In this document: positions 11,501 through 22,830 of the stretch, piece after piece | How the letters are laid out: every line of letters begins with the position of its first letter | How positions within the stretch are numbered: position 1 is the first letter of the stretch | Assembly: GCA_003993805.1 (NCBI GenBank) | Contig: RSEF01000026.1 | Span: 2,982,586-3,046,585, forward strand | Reading direction: 5' to 3' | DNA: 64,000 nt | Source of the DNA: Himantopus leucocephalus | Taxonomy: Eukaryota > Chordata > Aves > Charadriiformes > Recurvirostridae | Translations under genes and position numbers: made by a program | Notes under the pieces: generated by a model | The model's input: the letters and a program-made list of their open reading frames with translations, nothing else | Database searches by the model: none | Told to the model about the DNA's origin: nothing

Positions 11501-12709
11501 TTAGATTCGTAATCCCAGGCACGGCGGGAAGCTGGCTGACCTCAGGCACGCTGCTCGGGAACACAACTCCCAGCCCCAGGCTCTTCAAAGCATGGCAGAG
11601 CACGCTAAAGGAAATCAATGCTCCACATCTCTGCTTGGAAATTAAAAAATGAGATGGGCTGATAGGGCAGAGCCTCACAGGCATTGAACAAGTCCCAGTT
11701 AAGGCAGTGGTTAAGCTTTCAGAGGGGACCCACGCAGGAGCCCCGCACGAGGCCGGCTGCTTCCCCCCCTTGTACAAGGATCTGAGCCCCTGACTGTGAA
11801 GCCGACTCTCTCCTGGCTGGTTCTGGGTTTGGACCAGAGGTGCCTCTTCAAACCAACGCTATTCTGTGGCTCTGAGACCTTCACCTCTGGCTCCACAGCT
11901 CAGCCTGTTCCTCCCAGACCGCCTATGCTCAGCCAGCAGCACCATTCCTATTTTTCCAGCATTTGCAGCACACAAGGACCAGAATTTGGTACAAAACCCT
12001 GGAGAAGTTTGATTTGAGACTCTGGGGCTTGGACCTGTCTGAAATACCCCCAGGTACCAGAACAGCCATGGCCCTCGTGGCTCTGGGGCTGACAACACAG
12101 AGCAACCCCCGGGTTTATCTGCTTTTGGCCACCAGTCATCTTTAGCAGGTGGGATATGACAAATACATGGGGCTCAACTTCTAAGAGCACAGAAAAGGTT
12201 TTGGAGAACAATGTAACCCTGTGCCATTGCCAAGGAAGCTTTTGTGCCTGATGCACCAACCGATGCCAGCCCTCCCCATCTCACCACCCCGCAGGCATCC
12301 CTCCCTGCCCGGGAAGGACTCAACCCTCCTTGCCTTTTGCCGTCACTGAGATGCCCATGGCTGCCTCTCTCAGCGAGTTCCTCTTCTTCCACTTGCCCTC
12401 ATCTATGTTGTACATCTCCACTATCTTCAGCGGCATCTGGTTCACTCCGACCCCTCCTATCACCATGATCCTCTTGCCCAAGGTGGCCACGGCCACCCCT
12501 GCCCGGGCGGTGGGCATGGGGGGCAGCGAGGTCCACTGGTCGGCCTCAGGGGAGTAGACCTCAAAGCAGTCCATGGGGACACCGTTGTCATCGCAGCCCC
12601 CAATGGCAAACACCTGCCCGCCAGCTTCCACCAAGGTCGAGTAGACCCTGCGGCTGGGGAGCGGGGCGAGGGTTTTCCACTGGAAGTCTTTGGTATTCGC
12701 TAACTCCAT
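8367..12709 (-). CDS. KLHDC8A: KLHDC8A, kelch domain-containing protein 8A (complete CDS, five coding exons)
   Basis: Joined coding exons are 12709-12334, 10756-10592, 9491-9276, 8881-8780 and 8560-8367, giving 1053 nt, 350 residues plus TAG, the length I recall for human KLHDC8A. The product is a kelch-only beta-propeller without BTB or BACK domains. Gly-Gly doublets fall at residues 37-38, 85-86, 133-134, 181-182, 228-229, 284-285 and 332-333, about 48 residues apart, so seven blades are visible. Near-identity to KLHDC8A runs along the whole length (for example GGCDDNGVPMDCFEVYSPEA near residue 37 and LRPHNYLQHYDML near 139). The start lies in a strong Kozak context (GCCACCATGG). The family is thought to be a cytosolic scaffold; in human glioma it has been linked to growth and to chaperonin and primary cilium functions, from memory. 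Introns are 1577, 1100, 394 and 219 nt, all phase 1. KLHDC8B is the main alternative, but the wording and the locus favour 8A. Confidence 0.96.
8780..8881 (-). CDS. KLHDC8A: KLHDC8A fourth coding exon
   Basis: This exon encodes residues 254-287, beginning GWMKMERSFYLKKRRADF and ending VVVAGGLG. The acceptor is CCTCCCAG before 8881 and the donor is CTAG|GTGAGG after 8780. It is 102 nt, phase 1 to phase 1. It is too short to stand out as an open frame alone and was placed by protein similarity. Confidence 0.94.
9276..9491 (-). CDS. KLHDC8A: KLHDC8A third coding exon
   Basis: This exon encodes residues 181-253, including GRQSKYAINAFEVFD at the start and SLGGLRQGRLYRQPKF in the second half. The acceptor is CTGCCTCAG before 9491 and the donor is CAAG|GTGGGG after 9276. 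It is 216 nt, phase 1 to phase 1. Confidence 0.95.
10546..10580 (+). repeat. GGA trinucleotide microsatellite in KLHDC8A intron
   Basis: About ten GGA units appear on the plus strand (TCC on the transcribed KLHDC8A strand), starting 12 nt past the donor of the second coding exon. Length may vary between individuals. Confidence 0.9.
10592..10756 (-). CDS. KLHDC8A: KLHDC8A second coding exon
   Basis: This exon encodes residues 126-181 (both end codons split), including the VYAAGG doublet at 133-134 and the MPTPRYAATSFLRG segment. The acceptor is CTGTCCAG before 10756 and the donor is CTGG|GTAAGAAG after 10592. It is 165 nt, phase 1 to phase 1. A GGA/TCC microsatellite begins about 12 nt inside the following intron. 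Confidence 0.95.
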
Positions 12710-12766
12710 GGTGGCTGGGGGGGCGAGGTGGCATCGGTCCCTGCCCGCGGGAGGGGGCTGGCTACA
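12334..12766 (-). CDS. KLHDC8A: KLHDC8A first coding exon (5'UTR 12766-12710, CDS 12709-12334)
   Basis: The minus strand shows a pyrimidine-rich acceptor ending TTTTGCAG just before 12766, then 57 nt of leader, then ATG at 12709. The exon encodes residues 1-125, blades one and two, plus the first base of Asp126. It ends AAAAG at 12334 and is followed by GCAAGG, so the intron begins with GC rather than GT. The next exon resumes exactly in frame with AC TAC AGA (Asp-Tyr-Arg), which fixes this boundary. Confidence 0.94.
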
Positions 12767-12948
12767 CTGCAAAACAGAGCAGAGAAGTGCCAGGGGAAAA
12801 ACAACAAAGAAACACGAAGTGCAAACACCGTCCTCCCCCTGGCAGGGCTGCAGGCAGCCAGGAGCAGAGTGGGGATCCGCACCGGGCAGCCTTCCGCAGC
12901 CACCGGTCCCACAGCCGCCCCCCCACACGGAGCAGCAGCGACCCGTAC

Positions 12949-13015
12949 CTTTCATTGCGTTTCCATTAATCCTGCAATTCCAGATCCGCCTCAGAAGCTC
13001 ATGCGGAGACCGATC
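12949..13015 (-). other. KLHDC8A: Candidate KLHDC8A untranslated exon
   Basis: On the minus strand a long pyrimidine tract ends TTTTTAG before 13015 and a good donor AAAG|GTACGG follows 12949, framing a 67-nt exon 182 nt upstream of the first coding exon. It contains a three-codon upstream frame (ATG AGC TTC TGA) and two more ATGs. No transcript evidence is available. It could instead be a chance acceptor and donor pair. Confidence 0.4.
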
Positions 13016-13565
13016 CTAAAAATAAAACAAAACAAAAGGAGAGGGGAAAAAAAAAAAAAGGCAAGAGAGGTTGGAGTCAGTTTGTTATCCTGTTTCCTGA
13101 GCATCCCCGCCCCCAAGCGACATTCAAACTGAGGAGGCTGCAAGCTGTCTGCTCACTTCCCTGGCTGTTTTCCTGCCTGCTGGGGAACTTCTCCTTGCGT
13201 CCTCCTTCTCTGACCTGATTACTCCTCCTGACCCCCGCGTACATCCTCCTGCAGACCCTGGGGAGGACCCGCTCCAGTGGCCCTCGGCTGGGAAAGGCGA
13301 ACACCAGCACTCGCCCCTCCAGCCCTGACCCACGGGCTGCGCGGGGAGCTGAGGGATCCGGAGAGCAGCTCAGGGAGGAGAGGCACAAGCTCTCGCTGGA
13401 AACCCACCGCCTTTTTCTCATCTCCTCTCTCGGAATGGCCGTTAAGCATGCAGATGAGATTAATTAGTGCAGGAGGACAGAGAGAAGGCAAACGGAAAGG
13501 AACAAAGGCAGCGGCTTGCTCACTCACCCAGCGAGGAATGAGGCGCGTTTTGCACTGAGCGTAGC

Positions 13566-13692
13566 ATCACAGAATTGTCTCCGTTGAAAGGGACCTTTAA
13601 GATCATCGAGTCCAACCATCAACCTAACACTGCCAAACCCACCCCTAAACCATGTCTCTCAGCACCACGTCTGCCCATCTTTTAAATACCTC
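13566..13692 (-). mobile_element. CR1 LINE 3' fragment, minus orientation
   Basis: The sequence TCACAGAATTG...GAAAGGGACCTTTAAGATCATCGAGTCC...CATCAACCTAACACTGCC is the reverse complement of the CR1 3' end. The element is heavily 5'-truncated, and similarity fades after ATCTTTTAAATACCTC. No reverse transcriptase sequence is left. Confidence 0.85.
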
Positions 13693-14040
13693 ATCATCAG
13701 CATCTCCGCCTTCATCGTGTAACCGGGGCTGTTTAACAATGGCCCTTAAAACAAAGTAAGATTTATCTTTACCCTTGCAGATGCAGCAGCCTCTCCCAGC
13801 ACACGCTGCCTGCATGAACATTTGGAGACAGCACTGTAGGGCAGCGTAGGGCACCGTACCCCAGACTCATCCCGTGTGTAGCACACCAGGGATGCCACGT
13901 GCTTCTCCTATAAATTCACGCCTGTTGTGGTCATCGGGTAGGCAGGGAGACGGAGGTGGCCCTCGGACCATAGCCGGGACATCTGCTGCCATCTCACACA
14001 GGACAGCACAGCATCAACGCTTATCAATACTTAAAGGGAG

Positions 14041-14346
14041 GTGCCAGGGGGATGGGAACAGTCTTTTCTCAGTGGTCCCAGTGACAGGACAAGAGGGAAC
14101 AGGCACAAACTGGAACATAGGAAGTTCCATCTGAACCTGAGGAGGGACTCCTTCCCTGTGAGGGTGGCAGAGCAGTGGCACAGGCTGCCCAGAGAGGTGG
14201 GGGAGTCTCCCACTCTGGAGCCATTCCAAACCCGCCTGGACGCCGTCCTGTGCCACTGCTGGAGGTGACCCTGCTCTGGCAGGGGGTGGCACTGGGTGAG
14301 CTCCAGAGGGCCCTTCCAGCCCTGACCAGTCTGGGATTCTGTGATC
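14041..14346 (+). mobile_element. CR1 LINE 3' fragment, plus orientation
   Basis: The stretch reads in CR1 sense: GGAACATAGGAAGTTCCATC, then GGCAGAGCAGTGGCACAGGC and GCCCAGAGAGGTGGGGGAGT, ending GGGATTCTGTGATCC, which is the CR1 3' terminus with its ATTCTGTG repeat. It is 5'-truncated. It lies about 350 bp from an oppositely oriented CR1 fragment. Confidence 0.9.
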
Positions 14347-17300
14347 CCCCCAAACTCCTCATCTCTGCCTCGGGGCTCAGCCTGCAGGGCCCATCTGAAG
14401 GGGACATCAGGTTCCACGGTCACGTTAGTTCCTACATCTCCTCTGAAAGTATGTATTAGGGGAGGCTGATGGAAAAGCATCGGTGAAACAGGTCTCAGAC
14501 AACTGAGCCGAGATCCCTCAAAATCACTTCACATACAAGCCTGAGCTGGCATGAAAACCAAGCAATCCAAGCAGGGCTGTTTATTTTAACTTGTTCTCCC
14601 AAATAAATTTCAGCAGTCAGCTAAACATCATTTAGTGCATAAAGAACGTGGTTAATAAACCCATAAATACTCCTTGGGCTCTAACCCTCCAGCAGCAGGA
14701 CCCAGTGCTGGCACATGCGCACATCCCCGGCACCGTGGGGGCCGCAGCACAAAGGAACACAAAGCGACAATAAAAAGCAGCAGCAAGTCGAGCCACACTT
14801 CGCGTCCTCCCAGGAGCCGAGCAGAAAGGGGCCAACAACAGACCAGATCACCCGCTGCTGTTCCCCCCTCCCTTCAATCCCGTGTCGCCTGACGTGCATC
14901 GCCACCTGCAACTGGAGCAGCTCAGGGATTTTTGCCTTGGCAGTTTAAGCAGCTCTGGACTATTGCTTTCATGAATAATTTATTTTCTTTCCAGGTGAAT
15001 TTCATGCATTACCATGGACAAACTCAGCACGGACCAGCAAATTAGAAAAGCAGAGCCAGCTCCTATTTCCAGGAGCGTGACAGATTTGCATCCTGACCTC
15101 CGAAAAGTCATTTTCCTGCCCTGCACCTCAATTTCTTCAACTCTAAAGTGCCGTCCTGGGATGAGACACAATCAGCATCACTCAAATGCCTGACAGAAGC
15201 AGAACCTCACGCCTGGTGCCAGACAGTTTCTCTGCTGTCATCAAGGCTATCCAAAGCTCGAGAATAATTGTCTAAAATTGCCTAAAAATTCTTTTTCAAC
15301 ATACCAGCACACAGAGTGTGATTCAAAGCACTTGGGGATGGCTGGCTGTTTCTGTGGAATGCTGGGCAGGTCCTTCATGAGAACAGGCAGAGCAAAGACC
15401 CGCGAATCCAGCCCAGCCGCGGTCCCAGGCAGCAGGAACCCGCAGATCCAGAGCCACCACCCTCAGCAGCAGTCATGCAAAGCTCTGCCTGACTTCAGCT
15501 GCGTTGGCACGCAAATAATTTGCTGTTGTTTTCTTTCATGCTCTTTAAAGACAATCAAGGTCAGTCTGAAACGCTGTACCCACACCTTTGTCTCCGTCTC
15601 TCCAGCATCACCTGAACCTCACTGGAAGGCAGTGCCAGCGCTGCGCCGTAGGAGCCGGGAGCTGTCAAAATGCGCTGACCAAACACCCCCCGCGCTGCAG
15701 CCATGTCCTCCTCCCAGGCAAAGAGAATTATCACTTAATTATACCAAACAAATTGGAAGCATTAACATTTTTTTTTTTTCTTAAACGGCTACATTAAAAT
15801 CCAAATGAATGGTAATTGCTTTTCTACCAGAGGAGACGGCAGGCAGGCACGGTGCTGAGCCCGCTGCAGGTCCCAGCCCTTACGCCCCCCCAGGACAGAA
15901 CCCCTGATTTAAGAGCTCAGGGAGCAGCACAGCACCCACCTACACCCTCCTGGGGTCTTTGCCAAGTGGCTACGGAGCACGGCTGGGCAGGAGAGCCCCA
16001 CAGCACCCACCGAGAGGGGGACAGGGCGCCGGTGGGAGAGGGGGACCTCTCGGCGCTCAGGGCTGAGCTCCCGGTGCCGTAACACCAGATGCTCCCTCCA
16101 CGGAGAGGCCATTCCTCACCCCCCAGGCTACAGCAGGCTCCGTTTAGAGACCCCCTGGTTTAATGGCATTTATTACCTGCAGTGGTTTGTGATTTATAAG
16201 AGAGACACGCTGGTGGGTATTAAAATGATAGACGGGCTGAACAGGGGAGAGACATCTCGGCGCTGCTGAGGGCGGCTGCTTTCCCCTTCCTTCCTACCTC
16301 GCCTCTCTCCAGGATTTAGAAGTTTTGCTGCTCTGGGTTTGAAATGCCCTCCGCTGCAGAGGGCCAGCACACGGCCCTGCTGGAGCCGAAATCTCCACCC
16401 TCCAGCCATCAGGGTGTTCTTTAGGCTGACGCACTACCCTAAATATTGCATTGCAACGCTGCTGCACGAGCCCAGAGTGAAAAGGGGTCCTATTTACACC
16501 TATTTACATGTCTCCAAATTGAAGGAAGTGCAAAAAGGCCCCAGAAAATGAAATGCCATGGAGATACTCCCAAATCTTCTATTTTTAATGCTCATACTGA
16601 GGATATCCGCCCCAAGACATCACCGTACACACCCCCAGCCACACTGGCACACACACACACGCTCCCTCCAGGGAGGAACTCAGGGCTAGAAATGGAAAGA
16701 GAGCCCTAATCCTCACTCAGCCCGAGGCAGATACAAGTCACCATGAATGGATGCTGTACCATATTTGTCCAACTTTCTCCGAAAAGCCTCCAGCACTTCT
16801 GCAGCCCCAGCAGCAGATCACTGCTGTGTCTCATGGAGCATCACCTGCTCAAACCCTCACTCCGGGAACAGCGTTCATTTCAGGGACACCGCAAAGATCC
16901 AGGGGACAACCACGCTTCTTCCTGGCATCCCATCACAAGTTCACTTGAGCCGTACCCAGCTGACCCTCAGCTTCCCCGACTTCAGCAGCCTGACCCCAGG
17001 TTTCCATCAGCGGATCCGGGGACAGGTCAGACCCCGGACGCCCGTCACAGCCCCATCAGGAGCTGTACTCCCAGAACAGCACTGCTCCCCATACCGTCTG
17101 CCAACTGCCAAACGCCCACATGTGCCTTGCTGTCACCAGGAACAGGTTAAAACAGAGACGCAGACAGCCACCAGCCTGACAGAGAAGCCTATTACAGAAA
17201 CTACTGCCTTCAGAGAAAACGCTCTTGTACTCACCTAAATGTCACGCCAGATAAGCGCGGGGCAGTCCTGCCATTTGCCAGCCAACACGAGAGAAGGGGC

Positions 17301-20300
17301 TGCAGAGCTGAGCTGAAAACAGCCTGACATCCAGGCAGCATCACTAGCCAGAGCAGTAATGATTCCCACCGCTCTGGGGACGGGTGTCACAGGAGAAGCA
17401 GGAACGGGGGCAACAATACGCTGGAAATAGCACACAAAAAGCGAGAAGAAATCACAGCTCCTGCTCCTCAGCACCAGGCAGGAGCGAGCAGCTTCGCTTC
17501 AGCTCTGCCTTGGCTGCCTGCACTCTATTAAATGAGGAGCAGGGAGAGATGACACAGCACAGACTCGATGAAGACAGCTAGAAGGAGATGATTCAGTGCA
17601 GGGAACCCGCTTCTGTCCCAAGGAACACTCATGGTACAAGGCCAGGAGCGGGGACGGGGAGAGGAGATCCCCAGGAATTTCACCCGCTGCCGAAAAGGGG
17701 TGTCAGGCACAGCCCAGCTCTCCCCTACCTGCTCCTGAGTCTTCCCGGTGCAATACCACGTTACAGCAACACTTGTGTGCTTTCCCGGTGCTGCTCCGGG
17801 CACAGGATCCACCACACAGTCTGGAGCAGGAACCAGCCCCAGGGAAGCGTCAGTCCCCTGTGGCTCAGCTCTTGTGCTCCCAGACCGCTCAACACCGCTC
17901 ACCTGCTCCCGGGGGCAGAGCCGGAGAAGGGCAGGGATGGCAGCGCCGCGCGGGACGCCGGGCACGAGCCCCGAGCACAGCCCGCACAGGGGGGCTCTCC
18001 GGGGACCTTCACCCCTGCTCCCCCCAGGGCTGGGTGCTCGGTTCGCCCACGCAGAGAAGCTGCTTGTGGGGGTGGGACTGCACATCTGCCCCTCCTCAGA
18101 ACCCCAAAGGTAACGACCTGCAGCTGGAGCTGCCCTGATACCACATCCCACAGGGGCTAGAATCAGGGATTTTGTCAAGACAAAACCAACAGCAGGTGAT
18201 GAGAAAGGAGGGGAAACACGGTGATAATTTTCTCTACACTGTTTTCACCTACGCTGGAAGTTTGCAGGATACGGTGCATCTCAAAGGACACACTGAAAAA
18301 GTTTCAGATGTGGGAGCAGCACCTAAACCTCCCCATTAATCACTGTAGTTGAAGCAAGCTGCTTTTCCTCCTAGAAGCATGTAAATGTCATGCTGTAACC
18401 ACCCTTTGCCCTACCAGATAAACATTAGCACAGTGGAAAGAGGCCCTGTCCCTGCGGGCTCAGGTACCAACCTTTGCTGTCAATCAATGCTTCCTTATTC
18501 CAGCGAAGACACCGCCAACGTGAAACACAACGTTCACGGGGGCACGTCTTCCAGGAAGCTCTAAGTCCACGTTTCCCCCTGCTCAGTTCCCAGAAGGGAG
18601 CCATAAATCCCTTTATGGGATTTCTCCGGCTCATTTCTCTGCCACCCAACAAAGAGATTTTCAGAGGAGCCCAGCACCCCAAAAACCCATCGTACAATAG
18701 TCCAGAGAGCTCAGCACCCCCAGAGACACGGCTCTCTTCAAATCCTCACCACTTATTCATGGTTCTAAGTGGGACCAGGGTCTTTGGAGAAGTCGGGCAC
18801 CTTTGTCACCCCCCCAGCACGGGAGATGCCTGAGGTCCCATCCCAAACGCTCGGTCTCCTGCGGGGTCCCACAAAAGCAACAACTTCTCCCATGGTTCCC
18901 CGCAGTAAGGTGCTGTGTGACCCAGCTTAACACCGTTTCTTGGGGACACTCAGAAGAAGGTACAGACAGCCTTTCTATAAGCTTTGACTATTACACAGTC
19001 CTAGCCCACAAGGTCATGTCATGCCAAGTCTGGGTTTTCAAGTGACTCCAACTTTTAAGCAGAAAAGGCTTTAAAAAAACCCCTCTGAAAACCAGGGACT
19101 CGGATGCCTTTACTTCTCCCTTGTTCAAACCCTGGCAGCTGAGGTTTTAAACAGAACATGCATGAAATTTTCAGTCTGGTATTTCTGACCTCTCTTCACA
19201 CTGAATCAAGTTTCCTTGCCATAGTAACAGCTACCCAGAAAAATAACAACAAAAAAAAAATCCACTAGTTCCCTGCCTTTCTCTGCAAATTACCCAGCTG
19301 GCAAAGGAGCCTGTTTGGTTATAAAGAAAAGAGAAAAAGCATCGCAATTGTAAGAGAATTAATTGTACCAAGCAAAGAAAAAGCAGCAGCACTCACAAGC
19401 AGCTCGTTTCCTTCCTCCTGTGCCTGAGCATCTCTCTTTGCAGACGTAAGTACGTGCGGTTTGAACGTGAAGACAGAAGGCTGCGACCGATCTGACCTCC
19501 TCCCCAGCTTCACCCCTTCCCCCCATTACCAGTCCCTTGGGATCATTTCCAGCCTCATCGTGCCAAATGCAATTTCCTGCGGTTGCTAACAGGAGGACGG
19601 CAGAGAGGTCGTGGAAGGAAATATTCCACAGCTAACAGCACAGCAGTCGTGCATCAGAAGGACGCCCGGAGCTTTAGCAGGCTACGGGACAGGGAGAAAA
19701 GCAGTTTCATTTTTTGGCGCTCATTAGCACAGGGAAAGGGCCCAGACCATCCTTTTTTCCTGGGTGGGCTGAAGAGCCGGCAGAACAAGGTAAGATTTGT
19801 TCACATGGCAGTTTGTCTCGAGAGAGGGAGTGATGATTTCATCACGAGAAAAGCCAACCCACCTGTGAGACTGAAGGTTACCCCTTCCCCGGTCCCACTC
19901 CCGGCAGCATCCTGCATCCCCCCTCCTCGCCCCCGACGGCTGCCCCTGCGCTCTGTGCAAACAGCTTCTCTTTTGCGTGGGTCAAATACAGAAGGTCTTT
20001 TTTCAAGCCCTGCAGTCTCCCTGGTTATGTTTCTAAAGCTCCTGTTTCTCTCCATTTAGGCTGCAGCCCTGCGGAGGGAATGTAAAGTGCTCGGGCCACG
20101 TCTCAGCTGGGGGGTAGCTCATGGCACACACCCACCACTGGCGGCTGCCAGGGCCTGGTCTGGGAGAAAGGCTGAAAATAGAGAATTTGGGGACCACTGC
20201 GGGGGGGAGGAGGGGAGAAGTAAAATAAAAAAAAAAAAAAAAAGAAAAAGTAAGGGAAAACCCATCCCCCTTAACCCACTTTTTTGGGGGGGAAAACACA

Positions 20301-20389
20301 AACTCAAAAGCTTTGTTTCTGGTTGCTCATTAAAATCCTGGCCTGACACTGGGAGAAAGCTGTCCTCCCCCGAAGCATCCCCCCTGCCC
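14347..20389. other. Probable KLHDC8A 5' intron or upstream sequence, no coding exon seen
   Basis: About 6 kb between the CR1 pair and the 20.4 kb CpG island. If the candidate first exon is right, this is intron of KLHDC8A. It contains T and A runs (15769-15780, 19251-19260) and a CA repeat (16650-16662). The frames at 16.7-18.2 kb are Ser/Pro/Thr-rich and not gene-like. Confidence 0.5.
20222..20250 (+). repeat. A-rich simple repeat
   Basis: An A tract with single T and G interruptions (TAAAATAAAA, then about 17 A) sits between a G-rich run and a short poly-G. No mobile element was recognised next to it, so I do not call it a retroposon tail. Confidence 0.7.
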
Positions 20390-21300
20390 CCCCAGTAACC
20401 CGCTGACCTCCAGTGCGAAACTCCCTCCCTCCTGCCAGGAGAGCTCGGGCAGCGCGGATGTACTCACAGCTCCTGGGAAGCCGCGCCGAGTCCAGGTGGA
20501 GCATGGCGCTCTGCTAGAAACGCTCTTCAACTTCAACCCCCAAATCCTCGGTACCCGCAGAGCATCCCCCTCCTCCCCGGCTCCCCCCCGCGCCCTCCGT
20601 CCCCCCCTGCACCCCGCAGCGCTGGCGAGGGGGACCGAGTGGGGACGGCGGCAGCCGGGGGTGGGAGGGCTGCGTGGGAGGGATGCGAGGAGGGGGGAAA
20701 AAAAAAAATCAGCATAAATCCAGCGGCCCTAATCTTCACCCTCCCAGAGATGCAGGACAATTAAGAGGGAGAGTGTTTCCCCATCTGGTCTTTCCCTCGG
20801 TGCCGGCAGCCGGGGCGTGCGTGCGTGTGTACACACTACATTACCAGACCCATACTTAAGCCTTTTATGGCTCCCCACGCTTGCACAGGATGTTCTGTAA
20901 CGGCGGCTCCCCCCGCCCGCCCTCCCCGCCTGCAAAAACAAAACTCCTGGAAAAGGGAGACAGACAGACAAAAATAGGAGCTGAAAAGTAGGAGCCGCCT
21001 GGGAGAGGAGGCAGAGACCCAAACGCGCTGCTGCGGCAGGACCCGCTCCGGGAAGAGCTGGGGGTCTGCCCCGGGCTGGGGAGAGCGGAGCCCAGCACCG
21101 GTGTGCACCACCGACGGACACGCGCCCCACGGGCACCCACACCGGGGTGACGAGGGACAGCGAGGGGGGATCAGGCAGCAGCGACCCCAGAGCTCTGCTC
21201 TCCGCAGCCCTGGGTCCAGAGGTCCTGTGAGGAGCACGCGACGCGCTGAGGTTGCGGGGCAGCGTTGGGACGTAGGGCCCTTTGAGCCCCGCTCTTCTCC
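20390..21300. promoter_or_regulatory. CpG island, probable KLHDC8A promoter region
   Basis: This stretch is GC-rich with frequent CpG, clearly above its surroundings, for example the CpG-dense parts at 20430-20690 and 21000-21260. It holds a TATA-like element on the minus strand (20862-20868) and a consensus donor (20468). The only gene it can plausibly serve in this window is KLHDC8A. A 9-base A run (20699-20707) and a G-rich block (20620-20700) interrupt it. Confidence 0.45.
20468..20835 (-). other. KLHDC8A: Candidate KLHDC8A first (untranslated) exon
   Basis: A very strong donor, GAGCT|GTGAGTAC, occurs on the minus strand right after 20468 inside a CpG island. A TATA-like ATAAAAG lies at 20868-20862, which would place a transcription start near 20835. 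The exon would precede the KLHDC8A coding exons by about 7.7 kb on the same strand, in keeping with the untranslated first exons of the mammalian gene. The assignment rests on splice-site and TATA matches only. Confidence 0.35.
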
Positions 21301-22744
21301 AGGGAAGATGTTTCCCAACCTGCTGCTTGTCCTGAGTGTTCACTGCCCTCACCTGTTCCTCTACTCTTCTCCTAAAGGTTTTGCAGAATAACTTTGCAGA
21401 AAAATCATTTCTAAGCAAAAGCCAAGAGAAAAGATCCTCTCAATGCATCTTCCATCGGGCTTCGAAGCTCCTCCCCAGAGATGCATTTGCAGTTCAGCCC
21501 AGCAGATGTTTCTAATCCTTCAGGAACGCCCTGAGCTCTGAAAGTCCCTCACATCCCCAGGGAGTTCTGCTCCTTTCAGCATTGTGCTCACACAGCTTTC
21601 CCCGCCGGCGCAGAGCTCTGGGCACGGCCGGTACCTACACAGAAGCATCAGGTGTTCGGGCGCTCAGCAGCCTTTGAACCTGCAACTTCCAGAGCTGGAA
21701 GAGTCTCGTGTTTTCATCTTACTCCTCTGGTGGCCGCTTCCCTGCAGCCTGGACCAGTGACAATCTACGGAGGTGGCCGGAGGAGGTTTAAAGTTCAGCC
21801 CTGGCTTGCAAAAGCCCCTCGGTGTTGACCCCAATTCAGGCCCGTAACAATCCAGACAAGGTTTATTCTTGCCGATAGCTCGTGCTGGTTGAGATAGGAA
21901 ACTATTTTAAAGCAGCTCTAGCCATAAAATAAGAAAAATGAGGAAATCAACAAGAAGTTGAGTCAAATGACTGTACATAAAGCAAATTCTCATCCCCTAC
22001 CAGCTATTTTAATCTCCTGTTAGCTTTCCGGTGGGAGGATTCAATTTGCATTTAAATAAAAACCTCAAGCGCAGGGCCAATCTAACATTAAGATGTTCAT
22101 TACAAAGGCATTCACCTCTTAAGAAATTTTAAAAGACCCCATCAAACTAGATTTTAACAGGGGGGCTATTAGCAGTCTGGCATTATTGGACACTTAGTAT
22201 TTGTAAGTTATTATTATTTACCAGACTGTTTACAGATGAGCCCGGGCAGCTCTGAGGGAAGGTTTCCAGCAAGCTTGCAAGCTCCCTGCTTACAACGCAG
22301 GAGGTAAAAAAACCATGACAAAAAGGTCTTCTCAAACCACCAAAGAGCTGACTGCAGAAAGCCCACTTTCTTGGGGGCAGGGAGGCACGAGGAAGGAAAG
22401 GGGGGGCTGCGGGACGCAGCCGAGGGCAGGTGAGATGAGCTGGTGCCCAAGCCACAGGTTGGCAGCTCCTCTCCATCCCCACACTAAACCATGGGGCTCC
22501 CAACTGGGCACCAGCTCAAAGCTGCCCAGCGATGGGTGACCTTTATGGATGATGGTGGAGAAGGGGCTGTGACAGACTGCAGCTGGCCCTCGCAACTTTA
22601 TTACACAGCGGTTTCCATTTAAAAACTGGTGGTGAACTGTGGTTTACACATCCCGCTGAAACCCAACAGGAGGTTGCTGTTTCAAACAACCATTTGGGAG
22701 CGCCTGTGTTGCGGGCTGGCGTCCAAACAGGACACGGGGTTTGG

Positions 22745-22830
22745 TCCCAGGTGGGTTTTTGGTTGGTTGGTTTAGATTTTTTTTTTTTTTAGTGGGTTTT
22801 TGTTTGGTTGGTTTGGGTGGTTTACATGGC
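22745..22830 (+). repeat. GGTT/T-rich simple repeat
   Basis: GGTTGGTTGG units and a T run (22778-22790) form a low-complexity stretch. Reading frames through it are Trp/Phe/Gly-rich artefacts. Confidence 0.75.
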
